Shown: positions 1-5,893, counted from the first letter of the stretch. The stretch: 5,893 bases of DNA from Ruminococcaceae bacterium UBA1213 (GCA_002309275.1 DBXL01000018.1:1-5893), one strand, 5' to 3'. The notes: generated by a model not told the origin, from the sequence alone. Program-made: numbers and translations.

Positions 1-1
1 A

Positions 2-1429
2 ACGCATATTATGATACTGCAGGATTCCAAATTTGTCGAAAACGTCAAGCACTGCATATCTGTCCGCAGGCTTAATGCAGAATTTGCCGTACACAGCACT
101 GCACTCAAGCTTGCCGACATATTCAAACAGCTTGATGACGAGTATTTACAGCAAAGATATTTTGATATAATTGATGCCGCCAACACGCTTATAGAAATTT
201 TACGCCCAAAACCAAAACCTGTTATCAAAGATGAACCTGTTATCATTGCCGCTCCTGAGCTTCTTCCAAGCGAAACTGTCAGATTTAAAAAAGAAAATCT
301 TCTCGGTCTGGTGACAAACAACGGTTCAAAAAATTCCCATGCGGCAATCCTTGCAAGAACGATGGAACTCCCTGCCGTGACACATATTTCTGAAAATCTT
401 GCAGGCTTTGACGGCATGAATGCCATCATTGACGGACAAAACGGCAAAATTTTCATTGAGCCTGATAATAATACGCTTGCCCTCTACACCGCAAGGAAAA
501 ACAGACAAACCCGTGAACATCTCAATTTGAAACGTCAGTTGGGTCTGCCCTCACAGACAAAAAACGGTCAGTTTGTAAAACTTTCCGCCAATCTCTCGGA
601 TATAAATGCTATCCCTGACGCTCAAATCAATGATGCAGACGGTATCGGACTTTTTAAAACCGACTTCCTCTTTACAAACAGAAAATCCCCTCCGTCTGAA
701 ACGGAACAGTTTGAAATTTATAAATCCGTGATAAAGAATTTTTCTCATTCATCTGTCACTTTCTGCATGGCTAATCTCTCCTGCGGCAAGGGCATTGAAT
801 ATTTAGACCTCCCTGATGAAACTAATTTTCACATGGGCTACAAGGGAATCCGTGTATTACTTTCCAATCCCGATATTATGAAAACTCAGCTCAGTGCTCT
901 GTTCCATGCCTCCGCATACGGCAATATCCGTATTCTTTTTCCAACGGTCAACAGCATTGATGAAATTGACTACGTTAAACGTACAATCAAGGAAATAAAA
1001 TCAAAACTCCGTCTTAAAAACATTCCTTTCTCCAACAGTATCAAAACGGGAATTATTATCGAAACTCCTGCGGCTGCCCTGATTGCAGACGATATTGCCA
1101 AAGTCATTGACTTTGCCGCTATTGATACGCATTCTCTTACTCAGCATACCCTCGCCATCGACCACGAAAACAGAAAACTGGAATATTTCTATGAACCCTA
1201 TCATAAATCCGTTTTACGACTTATCAAATTTATTTGCAGCAGTTTCCACAACAATAATAAACCCGTTTCCATTTTCGGTGAACTCGCCTGCGACCCCTAT
1301 GTGACACCGCTGTTTCTTGCCCTCCACGCTGATGAACTTGCTATTGTTCCCTCAAAACTTCTTGCCGTCAAAGTCGCTGTCCGTGATACAGATACTTCTG
1401 ACTGCTCGAAAATCCTTTCAAAAATTTAA
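2..1429 (+). CDS. PTS enzyme I (phosphoenolpyruvate-protein phosphotransferase) homologue, 5'-partial, probably catalytically inactive
   Basis: Enzyme I normally takes phosphate from PEP onto a histidine and passes it to HPr in the cytoplasm, driving PTS sugar uptake. The first ATG (position 11) is internal: the frame is open to the window edge and reads THIMILQD, matching HIMLLED near residue 76 of E. coli enzyme I, so about 75 residues lie upstream. Counting from that ATG, the swivel domain carries the phospho-histidine in SHAAILAR (H110), and the PEP-binding barrel runs from about 190 to the end (ETPAAA at 351, SAYGNIRILFP at 301). By alignment from memory, catalytic residues are lost: E. 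coli R296, R332, R358, N454, D455, R465 and C502 correspond to K216, C252, K278, H374, S375, H385 and F422. E431 is kept (E351). The C-terminus is about 20 residues short. The frame is uninterrupted, so a maintained pseudoenzyme is more likely than a recent pseudogene. The family call is firm; the function is unknown. Confidence 0.88.
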   Translation, partial: THIMILQDSKFVENVKHCISVRRLNAEFAVHSTALKLADIFKQLDDEYLQQRYFDIIDAANTLIEILRPKPKPVIKDEPVIIAAPELLPSETVRFKKENLLGLVTNNGSKNSHAAILARTMELPAVTHISENLAGFDGMNAIIDGQNGKIFIEPDNNTLALYTARKNRQTREHLNLKRQLGLPSQTKNGQFVKLSANLSDINAIPDAQINDADGIGLFKTDFLFTNRKSPPSETEQFEIYKSVIKNFSHSSVTFCMANLSCGKGIEYLDLPDETNFHMGYKGIRVLLSNPDIMKTQLSALFHASAYGNIRILFPTVNSIDEIDYVKRTIKEIKSKLRLKNIPFSNSIKTGIIIETPAAALIADDIAKVIDFAAIDTHSLTQHTLAIDHENRKLEYFYEPYHKSVLRLIKFICSSFHNNNKPVSIFGELACDPYVTPLFLALHADELAIVPSKLLAVKVAVRDTDTSDCSKILSKI

Positions 1430-1433
1430 GGTG
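1428..1433 (+). promoter_or_regulatory. ribosome binding site of nth, overlapping the upstream stop codon
   Basis: AAGGTG begins inside the TAA stop of the enzyme I homologue and lies 6 nt before the ATG at 1440. It decides the nth start: the longer open frame beginning at 1317 lies inside the upstream gene and has no such site. The arrangement suggests translational coupling. Confidence 0.75.
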
Positions 1434-1439
1434 AATTTT

Positions 1440-2087
1440 ATGGAAAACAAAGAAAAAGCTTTAAAAGCTGTCGAACTTCTTGAAAAAGAATACCCTGAGG
1501 CATTATGCTCTCTCGAATATACAGACCCCCTGCAATTACTGATTGCAACACGCCTTGCCGCTCAATGCACGGATAAACGTGTGAACATGGTAACACCTGC
1601 ACTTTTTGAAAGATATAAAAATGTGCATGACTTCGCCAATGCAGACACGGAAGAAATTGAAAAATATATTTATTCCTGCGGATTCTATAAAACCAAATCA
1701 AAGGATATTGTCGAGATGTGTAAAACGATTATTTCCGACTTTAACGGCACTGTCCCCGATACCGTAGAGGACTTGATTAAACTTCAGGGTGTCGGCAGAA
1801 AAACCGCCAATTTAATTGTCGGTGACATCTATCAAAAACCTGCTGTCGTAGTCGATACACATTGTATCAGAATTACACAAAGGCTCGGCTTGCATAATAC
1901 AAAAAATCCCGAAAAAATTGAAACGATTCTGCGTAAACTCCTCCCGCCCGAAAAATCAAATGATTTTTGTCACCGTCTTGTTTTGCATGGTCGTGCGGTA
2001 TGCGATTCACGCAAACCCCAATGCCAAAAATGCTGTTTGAAAAATATCTGCACATACTTTGAAAATTCTCAACCTACCGTTGATTGA
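1440..2087 (+). CDS. nth: endonuclease III (DNA glycosylase/AP lyase)
   Basis: This is a base excision repair enzyme that removes oxidised pyrimidines such as thymine glycol and cleaves the abasic site by beta-elimination. The product is 215 residues, close to the 211 of E. coli Nth. Visible hallmarks are the AQCTDKRVN segment (residues 41-49), the helix-hairpin-helix LQGVGRKTAN (115-124) with catalytic lysine K121, the catalytic aspartate D139 in VDTH, and the C-terminal 4Fe-4S loop with spacing C-x6-C-x2-C-x5-C (C188, C195, C198, C204). All catalytic and cluster residues are present, so it should be active. It starts 10 nt after the enzyme I homologue and is probably co-transcribed with it. 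No conventional terminator follows directly; the hairpin at 2131-2184 may serve. MutY is unlikely because the protein is short and lacks a MutT-like C-terminal domain. Confidence 0.96.
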   Translation: MENKEKALKAVELLEKEYPEALCSLEYTDPLQLLIATRLAAQCTDKRVNMVTPALFERYKNVHDFANADTEEIEKYIYSCGFYKTKSKDIVEMCKTIISDFNGTVPDTVEDLIKLQGVGRKTANLIVGDIYQKPAVVVDTHCIRITQRLGLHNTKNPEKIETILRKLLPPEKSNDFCHRLVLHGRAVCDSRKPQCQKCCLKNICTYFENSQPTVD

Positions 2088-2123
2088 CATTTCTGACGGT
2101 TGATAAACTCAATTACAAATTTC

Positions 2124-2152
2124 TTGAAATTCTCCTGAAATTCCTTTATAAT
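2124..2152 (+). promoter_or_regulatory. sigma-A-type promoter of the esterase gene
   Basis: The -35 box TTGAAA (2124-2129) and the -10 box TATAAT (2147-2152) are separated by 17 nt, which is near-consensus. Transcription would start near 2158-2160, giving a leader of only about 25 nt. The -10 box lies in the loop of the inverted repeat at 2131-2175, and the left arm of that repeat occupies the -35/-10 spacer. Confidence 0.78.
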
Positions 2153-2170
2153 TTAGAAAAAAGAATTTCA
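2125..2170 (+). repeat. three copies of TGAAATTC around the promoter
   Basis: TGAAATTC occurs at 2125-2132 and 2136-2143 as direct copies 11 bp apart, about one helical turn, and again in inverted form (GAATTTCA) at 2163-2170. The first copy overlaps the -35 box, the second lies in the spacer, and the third lies just past the expected start site. Phased copies flanking a promoter are typical of operator sites, but the pattern could also come simply from the longer inverted repeat. No regulator is encoded next to it. Confidence 0.5.
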
Positions 2171-2184
2171 GGAGATGTTTTTTT
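2131..2184 (+). terminator. perfect 13-bp inverted repeat with T tract; possible terminator of the nth transcript and masking hairpin for the esterase RBS
   Basis: TCTCCTGAAATTC (2131-2143) is the exact reverse complement of GAATTTCAGGAGA (2163-2175), with 19 nt between. TTT (2145-2147) and AAA (2159-2161) could lengthen the stem after a mismatch. Seven T's (2178-2184) follow 2 nt after the stem, as in a Rho-independent terminator, though the stem has only 5 G/C pairs of 13. The right arm contains the esterase Shine-Dalgarno AGGAG (2170-2174), 10 nt before the ATG at 2185. In a read-through transcript from nth the site would be paired. In a transcript from the local promoter (start near 2159) the left arm is absent and the site is free. 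The repeat is directly visible; its role is inferred. Confidence 0.55.
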
Positions 2185-2985
2185 ATGATACAGGAAAAAA
2201 TCGTTGATGTACGCCTGCCCTACCCAAATGAAAAAGACAGGCTTGTCCGTGTATATATCCCCGAACATGAGGAAAATCAAACATTACCCGTCATCTACAT
2301 GACTGACGGTCAGAATTTATTTGAAGAAGAAATCTGCAAATACGGTTGCTGGCATACCCGTGAAGCCATTAGAGAAGAATTTCAAAAAACAGGCAAATCT
2401 GCTGTTATCGTCGGCATATATAACGATATTCCCCGCAAGCGTGCAAGAGAGCTTACTCCCAAATCTATCGGAAAATTTCAATTCCCGAATCTCATGGCGA
2501 AAATTATGGTATCTCTGTTTTTAAAGCCCGAAGGAGAGATTTTTGACAATTTTATCATAAACACCCTCAAACCCTATATAGAAAAAAATTTCCCCGTCAA
2601 AACAGGCAGAAATTATACGGCTTTCTGCGGAAGTTCCATGGGCGGTTTAATGTCCTTTTTCACGGGCTTGAATAATCCCGATGTATTCTCCATGGCAGGT
2701 GTATTTTCTCCAAATGTAATGATGTACTCCACAGAAGATATAAAAAATTGGGTGCAGTCCAAACTGACAAAAAATAAAACTTTCCTTTATATGTATGTCG
2801 GACACGGCAACGACATGGAAGCCCAACTCTATCCCGCTTTTGAAAAGGCTTGTGAAGCCATCAAAGAAATCTATCCCGAAGAATCTCTGAAAATCGTAAT
2901 TAAACAAGACGGTATGCACCATGAATCTTCATGGGAGCCTGTCTTTAAAGATTTCCTGCATGATTTTCTTACAAAAAATCATTGA
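2185..2985 (+). CDS. alpha/beta-hydrolase fold putative esterase (esterase D / PF00756-like)
   Basis: The 266-residue product resembles predicted esterases of the alpha/beta-hydrolase superfamily (COG2819 type), related to enterochelin esterase and esterase D. Near the N-terminus, VIYMTDGQNLFEE (residues 36-48) matches the strand and loop that usually read YLLDGQNLF. The nucleophile elbow is CGSSMGG, a G-x-S-x-G motif with S151. The catalytic histidine is probably H246 in GMHHESSW (243-250), which matches the family's G-x-H-x-E-x-x-W pattern. The acid is probably D210 in VGHGND, less certain. No signal peptide or membrane segment is seen, so it should act in the cytoplasm on an unknown ester or thioester. 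It appears to be a single-gene unit with its own promoter; its stop codon lies inside the -35 box of the next promoter, and no dedicated terminator follows. Substrate cannot be told from sequence. Confidence 0.85.
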   Translation: MIQEKIVDVRLPYPNEKDRLVRVYIPEHEENQTLPVIYMTDGQNLFEEEICKYGCWHTREAIREEFQKTGKSAVIVGIYNDIPRKRARELTPKSIGKFQFPNLMAKIMVSLFLKPEGEIFDNFIINTLKPYIEKNFPVKTGRNYTAFCGSSMGGLMSFFTGLNNPDVFSMAGVFSPNVMMYSTEDIKNWVQSKLTKNKTFLYMYVGHGNDMEAQLYPAFEKACEAIKEIYPEESLKIVIKQDGMHHESSWEPVFKDFLHDFLTKNH

Positions 2986-3010
2986 CAAATCCCCAAATAA
3001 ACGTTATACT
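2982..3010 (+). promoter_or_regulatory. sigma-A-type promoter of the T-box-tyrS transcript
   Basis: A perfect -35 box TTGACA (2982-2987), a 17-nt spacer and a -10 box TATACT (3005-3010) predict a start near 3017, just before stem I of the T-box. The -35 box overlaps the TGA stop codon (2983-2985) of the esterase gene. Confidence 0.88.
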
Positions 3011-3227
3011 AATCTCTAATAGCTGTGAAAAGAAGAAGTATGACGGCAAGCATTCCCCAGAGAGAGCATGGTTGGTGAAAATGCCCGTCTGCACCGTCAG
3101 AAATACATCTTGGAGCTGTCACGCTGAACGCCATTAAATTTGACAAAGGCTTGACCGTCTGCACACGTTACAGTGCAAGGGTTTGTTGGAACCTGTTGAG
3201 GTCGGTGTCGTGAGATTCCGATAAATT

Positions 3228-3260
3228 GAGGTGGTATCACGGTAGTATTCTATCGTCCTC
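3228..3260 (+). promoter_or_regulatory. T-box antiterminator
   Basis: GAGG (3228-3231) pairs with CCTC (3257-3260), and ACGGTAG (3239-3245) pairs with CTATCGT (3250-3256) with one G-U pair and a TATT loop. This leaves the typical 7-nt bulge TGGTATC (3232-3238). TGGT would pair with the ACCA end of uncharged tRNA-Tyr. The usual bulge is TGGNACC, so this copy has T in place of C at the sixth position. Its 3' strand overlaps the terminator stem, making the two folds exclusive. Confidence 0.9.
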
Positions 3261-3288
3261 TGTTTTCGCTTAACAGGGGACGTTTTTT
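3254..3288 (+). terminator. Rho-independent terminator of the T-box leader
   Basis: An 11-bp stem pairs 3254-3264 with 3272-3282, with one G-U pair and a 7-nt loop, and is followed by six T's (3283-3288). It stops transcription before tyrS when tRNA-Tyr is charged. It could also end transcripts reading through from the esterase gene, which has no terminator of its own. Confidence 0.92.
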
Positions 3289-3325
3289 GTTCCCGAAATT
3301 CATTTAAAGAAAGGACAGAAATAAA

Positions 3326-4552
3326 ATGGGAGTTTTTGAAGAATTACAGGAAAGAGGACTCATCGCCCAGATGACTGACGAAAATGAAATAAAAGAGCTT
3401 ATCAATTCAGGCAAAGCTGTTTTTTACATAGGCTTTGACCCCACAGCCGACAGTCTGCACGTTGGTCACTTTATGGCATTGTGTTTAATGAAGCGTCTGC
3501 AAATGGCAGGCAATAAGCCTATTGCACTTATCGGCGGAGGTACAGGCATGATAGGCGACCCATCAGGTAAAACCGATATGCGTAAAATGCTCACAAAAGA
3601 AGATATTGAGCATAACTGTGAATGCTTTAAAAAACAGATGAGCCGTTTCATTGATTTTGGTGAAGATAAGGCTATCATGGTAAACAATGCCGACTGGCTT
3701 TTGAATCTCAATTACGTTGAACTCCTCAGAGAAGTCGGTGCCTGCTTCAGCGTCAACAGAATGCTCACTGCTGAATGCTATAAACAGAGAATGGAAAAAG
3801 GCTTGAGCTTCCTTGAATTCAACTACATGATTATGCAGAGTTACGACTTTTTCTCCCTCTACAAAAAATACGGCTGTAATTTACAGTTCGGCGGAGATGA
3901 CCAGTGGAGCAATATGCTCGGCGGTACGGAACTCATCAGAAGAAAACTCGGTAAAGATGCTTATGCCATGACAATCAATCTGCTCCTCAATTCAGAGGGC
4001 AAAAAAATGGGTAAAACGGAAAAAGGTGCTGTATGGCTTGACGCTGAAAAAACAAGTCCCTTTGAGTTCTTCCAGTATTGGAGAAATGTTTCCGACAGTG
4101 ATGTTATTAAATGCCTGAAAATGCTGACATTCGTTCCCATGAGCGAAATAAACGAACTCGCAAAACTCGAAGGCAGTGAACTCAATAAAGCCAAAGAGAT
4201 ACTTGCATTTGAACTGACTAAACTCGTTCACGGTGAAGAAGAAGCTCAAAAAGCCCTTGACGGTGCAAGAGCCTTGTTCTCCTCAAAGTCCGATACAGAC
4301 AATATGCCCTCAACCGAACTTGATGAAAGCATATTTACTGACGGTAAAATCAATATTATCGACTTGCTCTCTGCAACAGGTCTTGTTCCCTCAAAGGCTG
4401 AAGCCCGCAGGCTCATTCAGCAGGGCGGTGTTGCCATAGATGATGAAAAAATTACAGACTTCAAAGCCGAAATTGCAAAAGATGACTTTGCCAAAGGCTA
4501 TGTTGTCATCAAGAAAGGCAAAAAAGTATTCCATAAAGCGATTCTGAAATAA
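3326..4552 (+). CDS. tyrS: tyrosyl-tRNA synthetase
   Basis: This class I aminoacyl-tRNA synthetase activates tyrosine with ATP and charges tRNA-Tyr in the cytoplasm. The 408-residue product is of normal length for the bacterial type. The HIGH motif appears as HVGH (45-48) after YIGFDPTADSL, and the KMSKS motif as KMGKT (227-231). Residues expected to bind tyrosine, by comparison with the Bacillus enzyme, are Y34, Y167, Q171, D174 and Q193, within YMIMQSYDF and GGDDQW. An S4 RNA-binding domain fills the C-terminus (about 343-405, DLLSATGLVPSKAEARRLI). The ATG is preceded at 10 nt by AAGGA (3311-3315). The T-box upstream with a UAC specifier independently confirms the amino acid. It heads a unit with nusB, which starts 10 nt after its stop. 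Confidence 0.98.
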   Translation: MGVFEELQERGLIAQMTDENEIKELINSGKAVFYIGFDPTADSLHVGHFMALCLMKRLQMAGNKPIALIGGGTGMIGDPSGKTDMRKMLTKEDIEHNCECFKKQMSRFIDFGEDKAIMVNNADWLLNLNYVELLREVGACFSVNRMLTAECYKQRMEKGLSFLEFNYMIMQSYDFFSLYKKYGCNLQFGGDDQWSNMLGGTELIRRKLGKDAYAMTINLLLNSEGKKMGKTEKGAVWLDAEKTSPFEFFQYWRNVSDSDVIKCLKMLTFVPMSEINELAKLEGSELNKAKEILAFELTKLVHGEEEAQKALDGARALFSSKSDTDNMPSTELDESIFTDGKINIIDLLSATGLVPSKAEARRLIQQGGVAIDDEKITDFKAEIAKDDFAKGYVVIKKGKKVFHKAILK

Positions 4553-4557
4553 GGAGG
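4551..4557 (+). promoter_or_regulatory. strong ribosome binding site of nusB
   Basis: AAGGAGG, a full anti-Shine-Dalgarno match, overlaps the tyrS TAA stop and lies 5 nt before the ATG at 4563. It fixes the nusB start and suggests tight coupling to tyrS translation. Confidence 0.85.
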
Positions 4558-4562
4558 AAATT

Positions 4563-4988
4563 ATGGACAAGGAAGCTAAAATTCAAAAAAGACGTGAGGA
4601 CAGACAGCAGGCTTTACAGCTTGTTTATGAAAGAATGTTCAGAGATGATACATTGGAAGATACCTATCAAGACGCTTTGGATGCCCGTGATGAAGAAATC
4701 AGCGACTATGCAAAACAACTTTTAGAGGGCATTGAATCCCATCAAGACGAAATTAATGAACTCATTGAAAGCAATCTCAAAGGCTGGAAAATCAACCGAA
4801 TTTCCAAAGTCGCCCTTGCCGCTATGAGAATTTCCGTTTATGAAATGAAATATATAAAAAGCGTTCCCGTGAGCGTTTCAATTAATGAGGCTGTCAGAGT
4901 GACAAAAACATTTGCTTTTGATGAAGACGGCTCTTTTGTCAATGGTGTTCTCGGTGCCGTTGCAAGAACGCTCAAAGGTGACAAATAA
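4563..4988 (+). CDS. nusB: transcription antitermination factor NusB
   Basis: NusB binds boxA RNA together with NusE (ribosomal protein S10) and supports antitermination in rRNA operons. The product has 141 residues, typical for the family, and is all-helical. An arginine-rich N-terminus (KRREDRQQALQLVYE, residues 9-23) matches the family's R-x-x-A-x-x-x-LY start. The core GWKINRISKVALAAMRISVYEM (74-95), followed by PVSVSINEAV (102-111) and SFVNGVLGAVAR (124-135), is the usual C-terminal signature. It lies 10 nt after tyrS and overlaps the next gene by 1 nt, with no promoter or terminator between, so its transcription appears to depend on the tyrosine T-box unless an internal promoter lies in tyrS. 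Confidence 0.96.
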   Translation: MDKEAKIQKRREDRQQALQLVYERMFRDDTLEDTYQDALDARDEEISDYAKQLLEGIESHQDEINELIESNLKGWKINRISKVALAAMRISVYEMKYIKSVPVSVSINEAVRVTKTFAFDEDGSFVNGVLGAVARTLKGDK

Positions 4989-5893
4989 TGTATTATCTTG
5001 GTATCGACACAAGCAATTACACCACTTCAGCCGCAATTTATGACAGTGAAAATAATCTCGTCATTCACCGAAAAAAACTTCTCCCTGTCAGACAGGGAGA
5101 GTGCGGTTTAAGACAAAGTGACGCTGTTTTTCACCATGTACAGCAGTTACCACAGGTCATAAACGACCTTTTCAGCGAATTTCACGGAAATATCACTGCA
5201 ATAGGTGTATCTGCCAAACCCAGAGATGCTGAGGGTTCTTATATGCCATGCTTTACAGTCGGTCACGGTACGGCTAAAATTTTATCACAAATTTTAAATG
5301 TGCCTTTCTATGAATTCTCACATCAGAACGGACATATTGCTGCCGCTCTGTATTCTTCCAAAAAAACCGAACTCGCCAATCAAACTTTTCTTGCCTTTCA
5401 TGTATCGGGCGGTACGACGGAAAGTGTTATCGTTCAGCCACATGAAGAAAATATTTTTCAAATAGAACTCGTCGGAAAAACTCTTGACTTGAATGCAGGT
5501 CAGCTTATCGACAGAATAGGCGTTATGCTTGGATTGGGATTTCCATGCGGGCGTGAACTGGAACAGCTCGCTTTAAAAAGCAATGCCAAAATAAAGGCAA
5601 GGGCTACTTTAAAAAATACAGACTGCTGTTTGTCGGGTATCGAAAATATCTGTAAAAATGCTTTTTCAAATGGTATGTCAAAGGAAGATGTTTCTTTGAT
5701 GTGCCTGATGTACGTTGAAAAAGCCGTTTCGGGAATGTGTGAAAAGATATTGGAAAAATACGGTGAAATGCCTGTTATCTTTGCAGGCGGTGTCATGTCC
5801 GACAAAATCATTAAAGACAACATTTCTCAGAAATTCAATGCATATTTTGCCCAGCCTGAATTTTCTGCCGATAATGCAGGCGGTACGGCATTT
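4988..5893 (+). CDS. Kae1/TsaD-like protein (peptidase M22 family), divergent paralogue, 3'-partial
   Basis: The ASKHA-fold family includes TsaD/Kae1, which makes the t6A modification of tRNA with TsaB and TsaE. The 302 visible residues cover most of a roughly 320-340-residue protein. The family shows in LGIDTSNYTTSAA (4-16), the metal-binding pair H112 and H116 (SHQNGH), VSGGTTE (139-145), GKTLDLNAGQLID (163-175) followed by LGLGFPCG, AGGVMSD (266-272), and PEFSADNAGG with D295 at the third metal-ligand position. It departs from true TsaD: ETSCDET reads DTSNYTT, the GPG loop reads AKPRD (76-80), VSGGHT reads VSGGTT, and AGEAFD reads AGQLID. It is therefore probably the clostridial TsaD paralogue of unknown role, not TsaD itself. 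Its ATG overlaps the nusB stop (TAATG), with AAGGTG at 4975-4980. In related genomes I recall xseA following, which is outside this window. Confidence 0.87.
   Translation, partial: MYYLGIDTSNYTTSAAIYDSENNLVIHRKKLLPVRQGECGLRQSDAVFHHVQQLPQVINDLFSEFHGNITAIGVSAKPRDAEGSYMPCFTVGHGTAKILSQILNVPFYEFSHQNGHIAAALYSSKKTELANQTFLAFHVSGGTTESVIVQPHEENIFQIELVGKTLDLNAGQLIDRIGVMLGLGFPCGRELEQLALKSNAKIKARATLKNTDCCLSGIENICKNAFSNGMSKEDVSLMCLMYVEKAVSGMCEKILEKYGEMPVIFAGGVMSDKIIKDNISQKFNAYFAQPEFSADNAGGTAF

Larger units (their letters stand above)
3021..3288 (+). promoter_or_regulatory. T-box riboswitch (tyrosine), leader of tyrS
   Basis: This leader binds tRNA-Tyr and lets transcription continue into tyrS when the tRNA is uncharged. 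Stem I closes with AGCTGTGA (3021-3028) against TCACGCT (3119-3125), with one bulged T. The specifier loop has AGTA (3037-3040) opposite GAA (3100-3102), then the tyrosine codon TAC at 3104-3106 followed by A. Helix TGACGG (3041-3046) with CCGTCA (3094-3099) lies above it. The distal part has the usual AGAGAG (3061-3066) and GGTTGGTG (3070-3077) motifs, closed by GCAT/ATGC (3066-3069, 3081-3084). A small hairpin TGCAC/GTGCA (3160-3164, 3173-3177) may be stem III or part of the stem II region. The antiterminator and terminator follow at the 3' end. The UAC specifier agrees with the downstream tyrS gene. Confidence 0.95.

Noticed and set aside
11..13. ATG at 11 as the true start of the enzyme I homologue
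   Set aside because: The frame is open upstream and the residues THI before it continue the enzyme I alignment, so the gene begins outside the window.
1083..1304. 73-codon plus-strand frame inside the enzyme I homologue
   Set aside because: It overlaps conserved enzyme I sequence in another frame and its translation is low-complexity with no recognisable motif.
1317..1439. Upstream in-frame extension of nth giving a 256-residue protein
   Set aside because: The extension lies inside the enzyme I homologue, has no similarity to endonuclease III and no RBS; the ATG at 1440 has a well-placed AAGGTG and gives the normal length.
2069..2103. Inverted repeat TCAACC/GGTTGA (with alternative ACCGT/ACGGT) across the nth stop as a terminator
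   Set aside because: The stem is only 5-6 bp, the two pairings compete, and no T tract follows; the hairpin at 2131-2184 is a better candidate.
3191..3242. Apparent duplication of the T-box motif (TTGAGGTCGGTGTCGTGAG at 3196-3214 resembling TTGAGGTGGTATCACGG)
   Set aside because: The upstream copy lacks the TGGT bulge and any paired partner of the right shape, so chance similarity within the leader is more likely than a second antiterminator.
5500..5823. 107-codon open frame on the minus strand
   Set aside because: It lies wholly inside the Kae1-like gene, whose protein matches family motifs throughout this stretch; the antisense frame has no RBS or recognisable product.

Overview
The window looks like ordinary chromosome from a low-to-moderate GC Gram-positive anaerobe of the class Clostridia, most likely Ruminococcus-like (Oscillospiraceae/Ruminococcaceae). 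This rests on AT-rich codon choice, strong AGGAGG-type ribosome binding sites, a tyrosine T-box leader, and a nusB gene followed by a Kae1-like (peptidase M22) gene, an order I recall from that group. All genes lie on the + strand and are tightly packed. There is no sign of mobile elements, CRISPR arrays, tRNA or rRNA.

Region 1 (1-2087) holds the 3' part of a gene for a homologue of PTS enzyme I, followed 10 nt later by nth (endonuclease III). The enzyme I homologue has lost nearly all residues needed to use PEP but keeps the swivel-domain histidine, so it looks like a pseudoenzyme. The two genes probably share a transcript.

Region 2 (2088-2985) begins with a compact control region. A near-consensus promoter sits between the arms of a perfect 13-bp inverted repeat that ends in seven T's directly before the next start codon. 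That gene encodes a cytoplasmic alpha/beta-hydrolase of the esterase D type.

Region 3 (2982-3325) is a sigma-A-type promoter whose -35 box overlaps the esterase stop codon, followed by a full tyrosine T-box riboswitch. The specifier codon (UAC), antiterminator and terminator can all be read.

Region 4 (3326-5893) is the T-box-controlled unit tyrS - nusB - Kae1-like M22 protein, the last running off the window end. Gaps are 10 nt between tyrS and nusB and a 1-nt overlap between nusB and the next gene. A transcription antitermination factor and a TsaD-like protein therefore appear to be expressed under a sensor of uncharged tRNA-Tyr.

No wholly new system is evident. The points most worth a second look are the degenerate enzyme I, the promoter nested inside a terminator-like palindrome that can also hide the esterase ribosome binding site, and the divergent TsaD paralogue.
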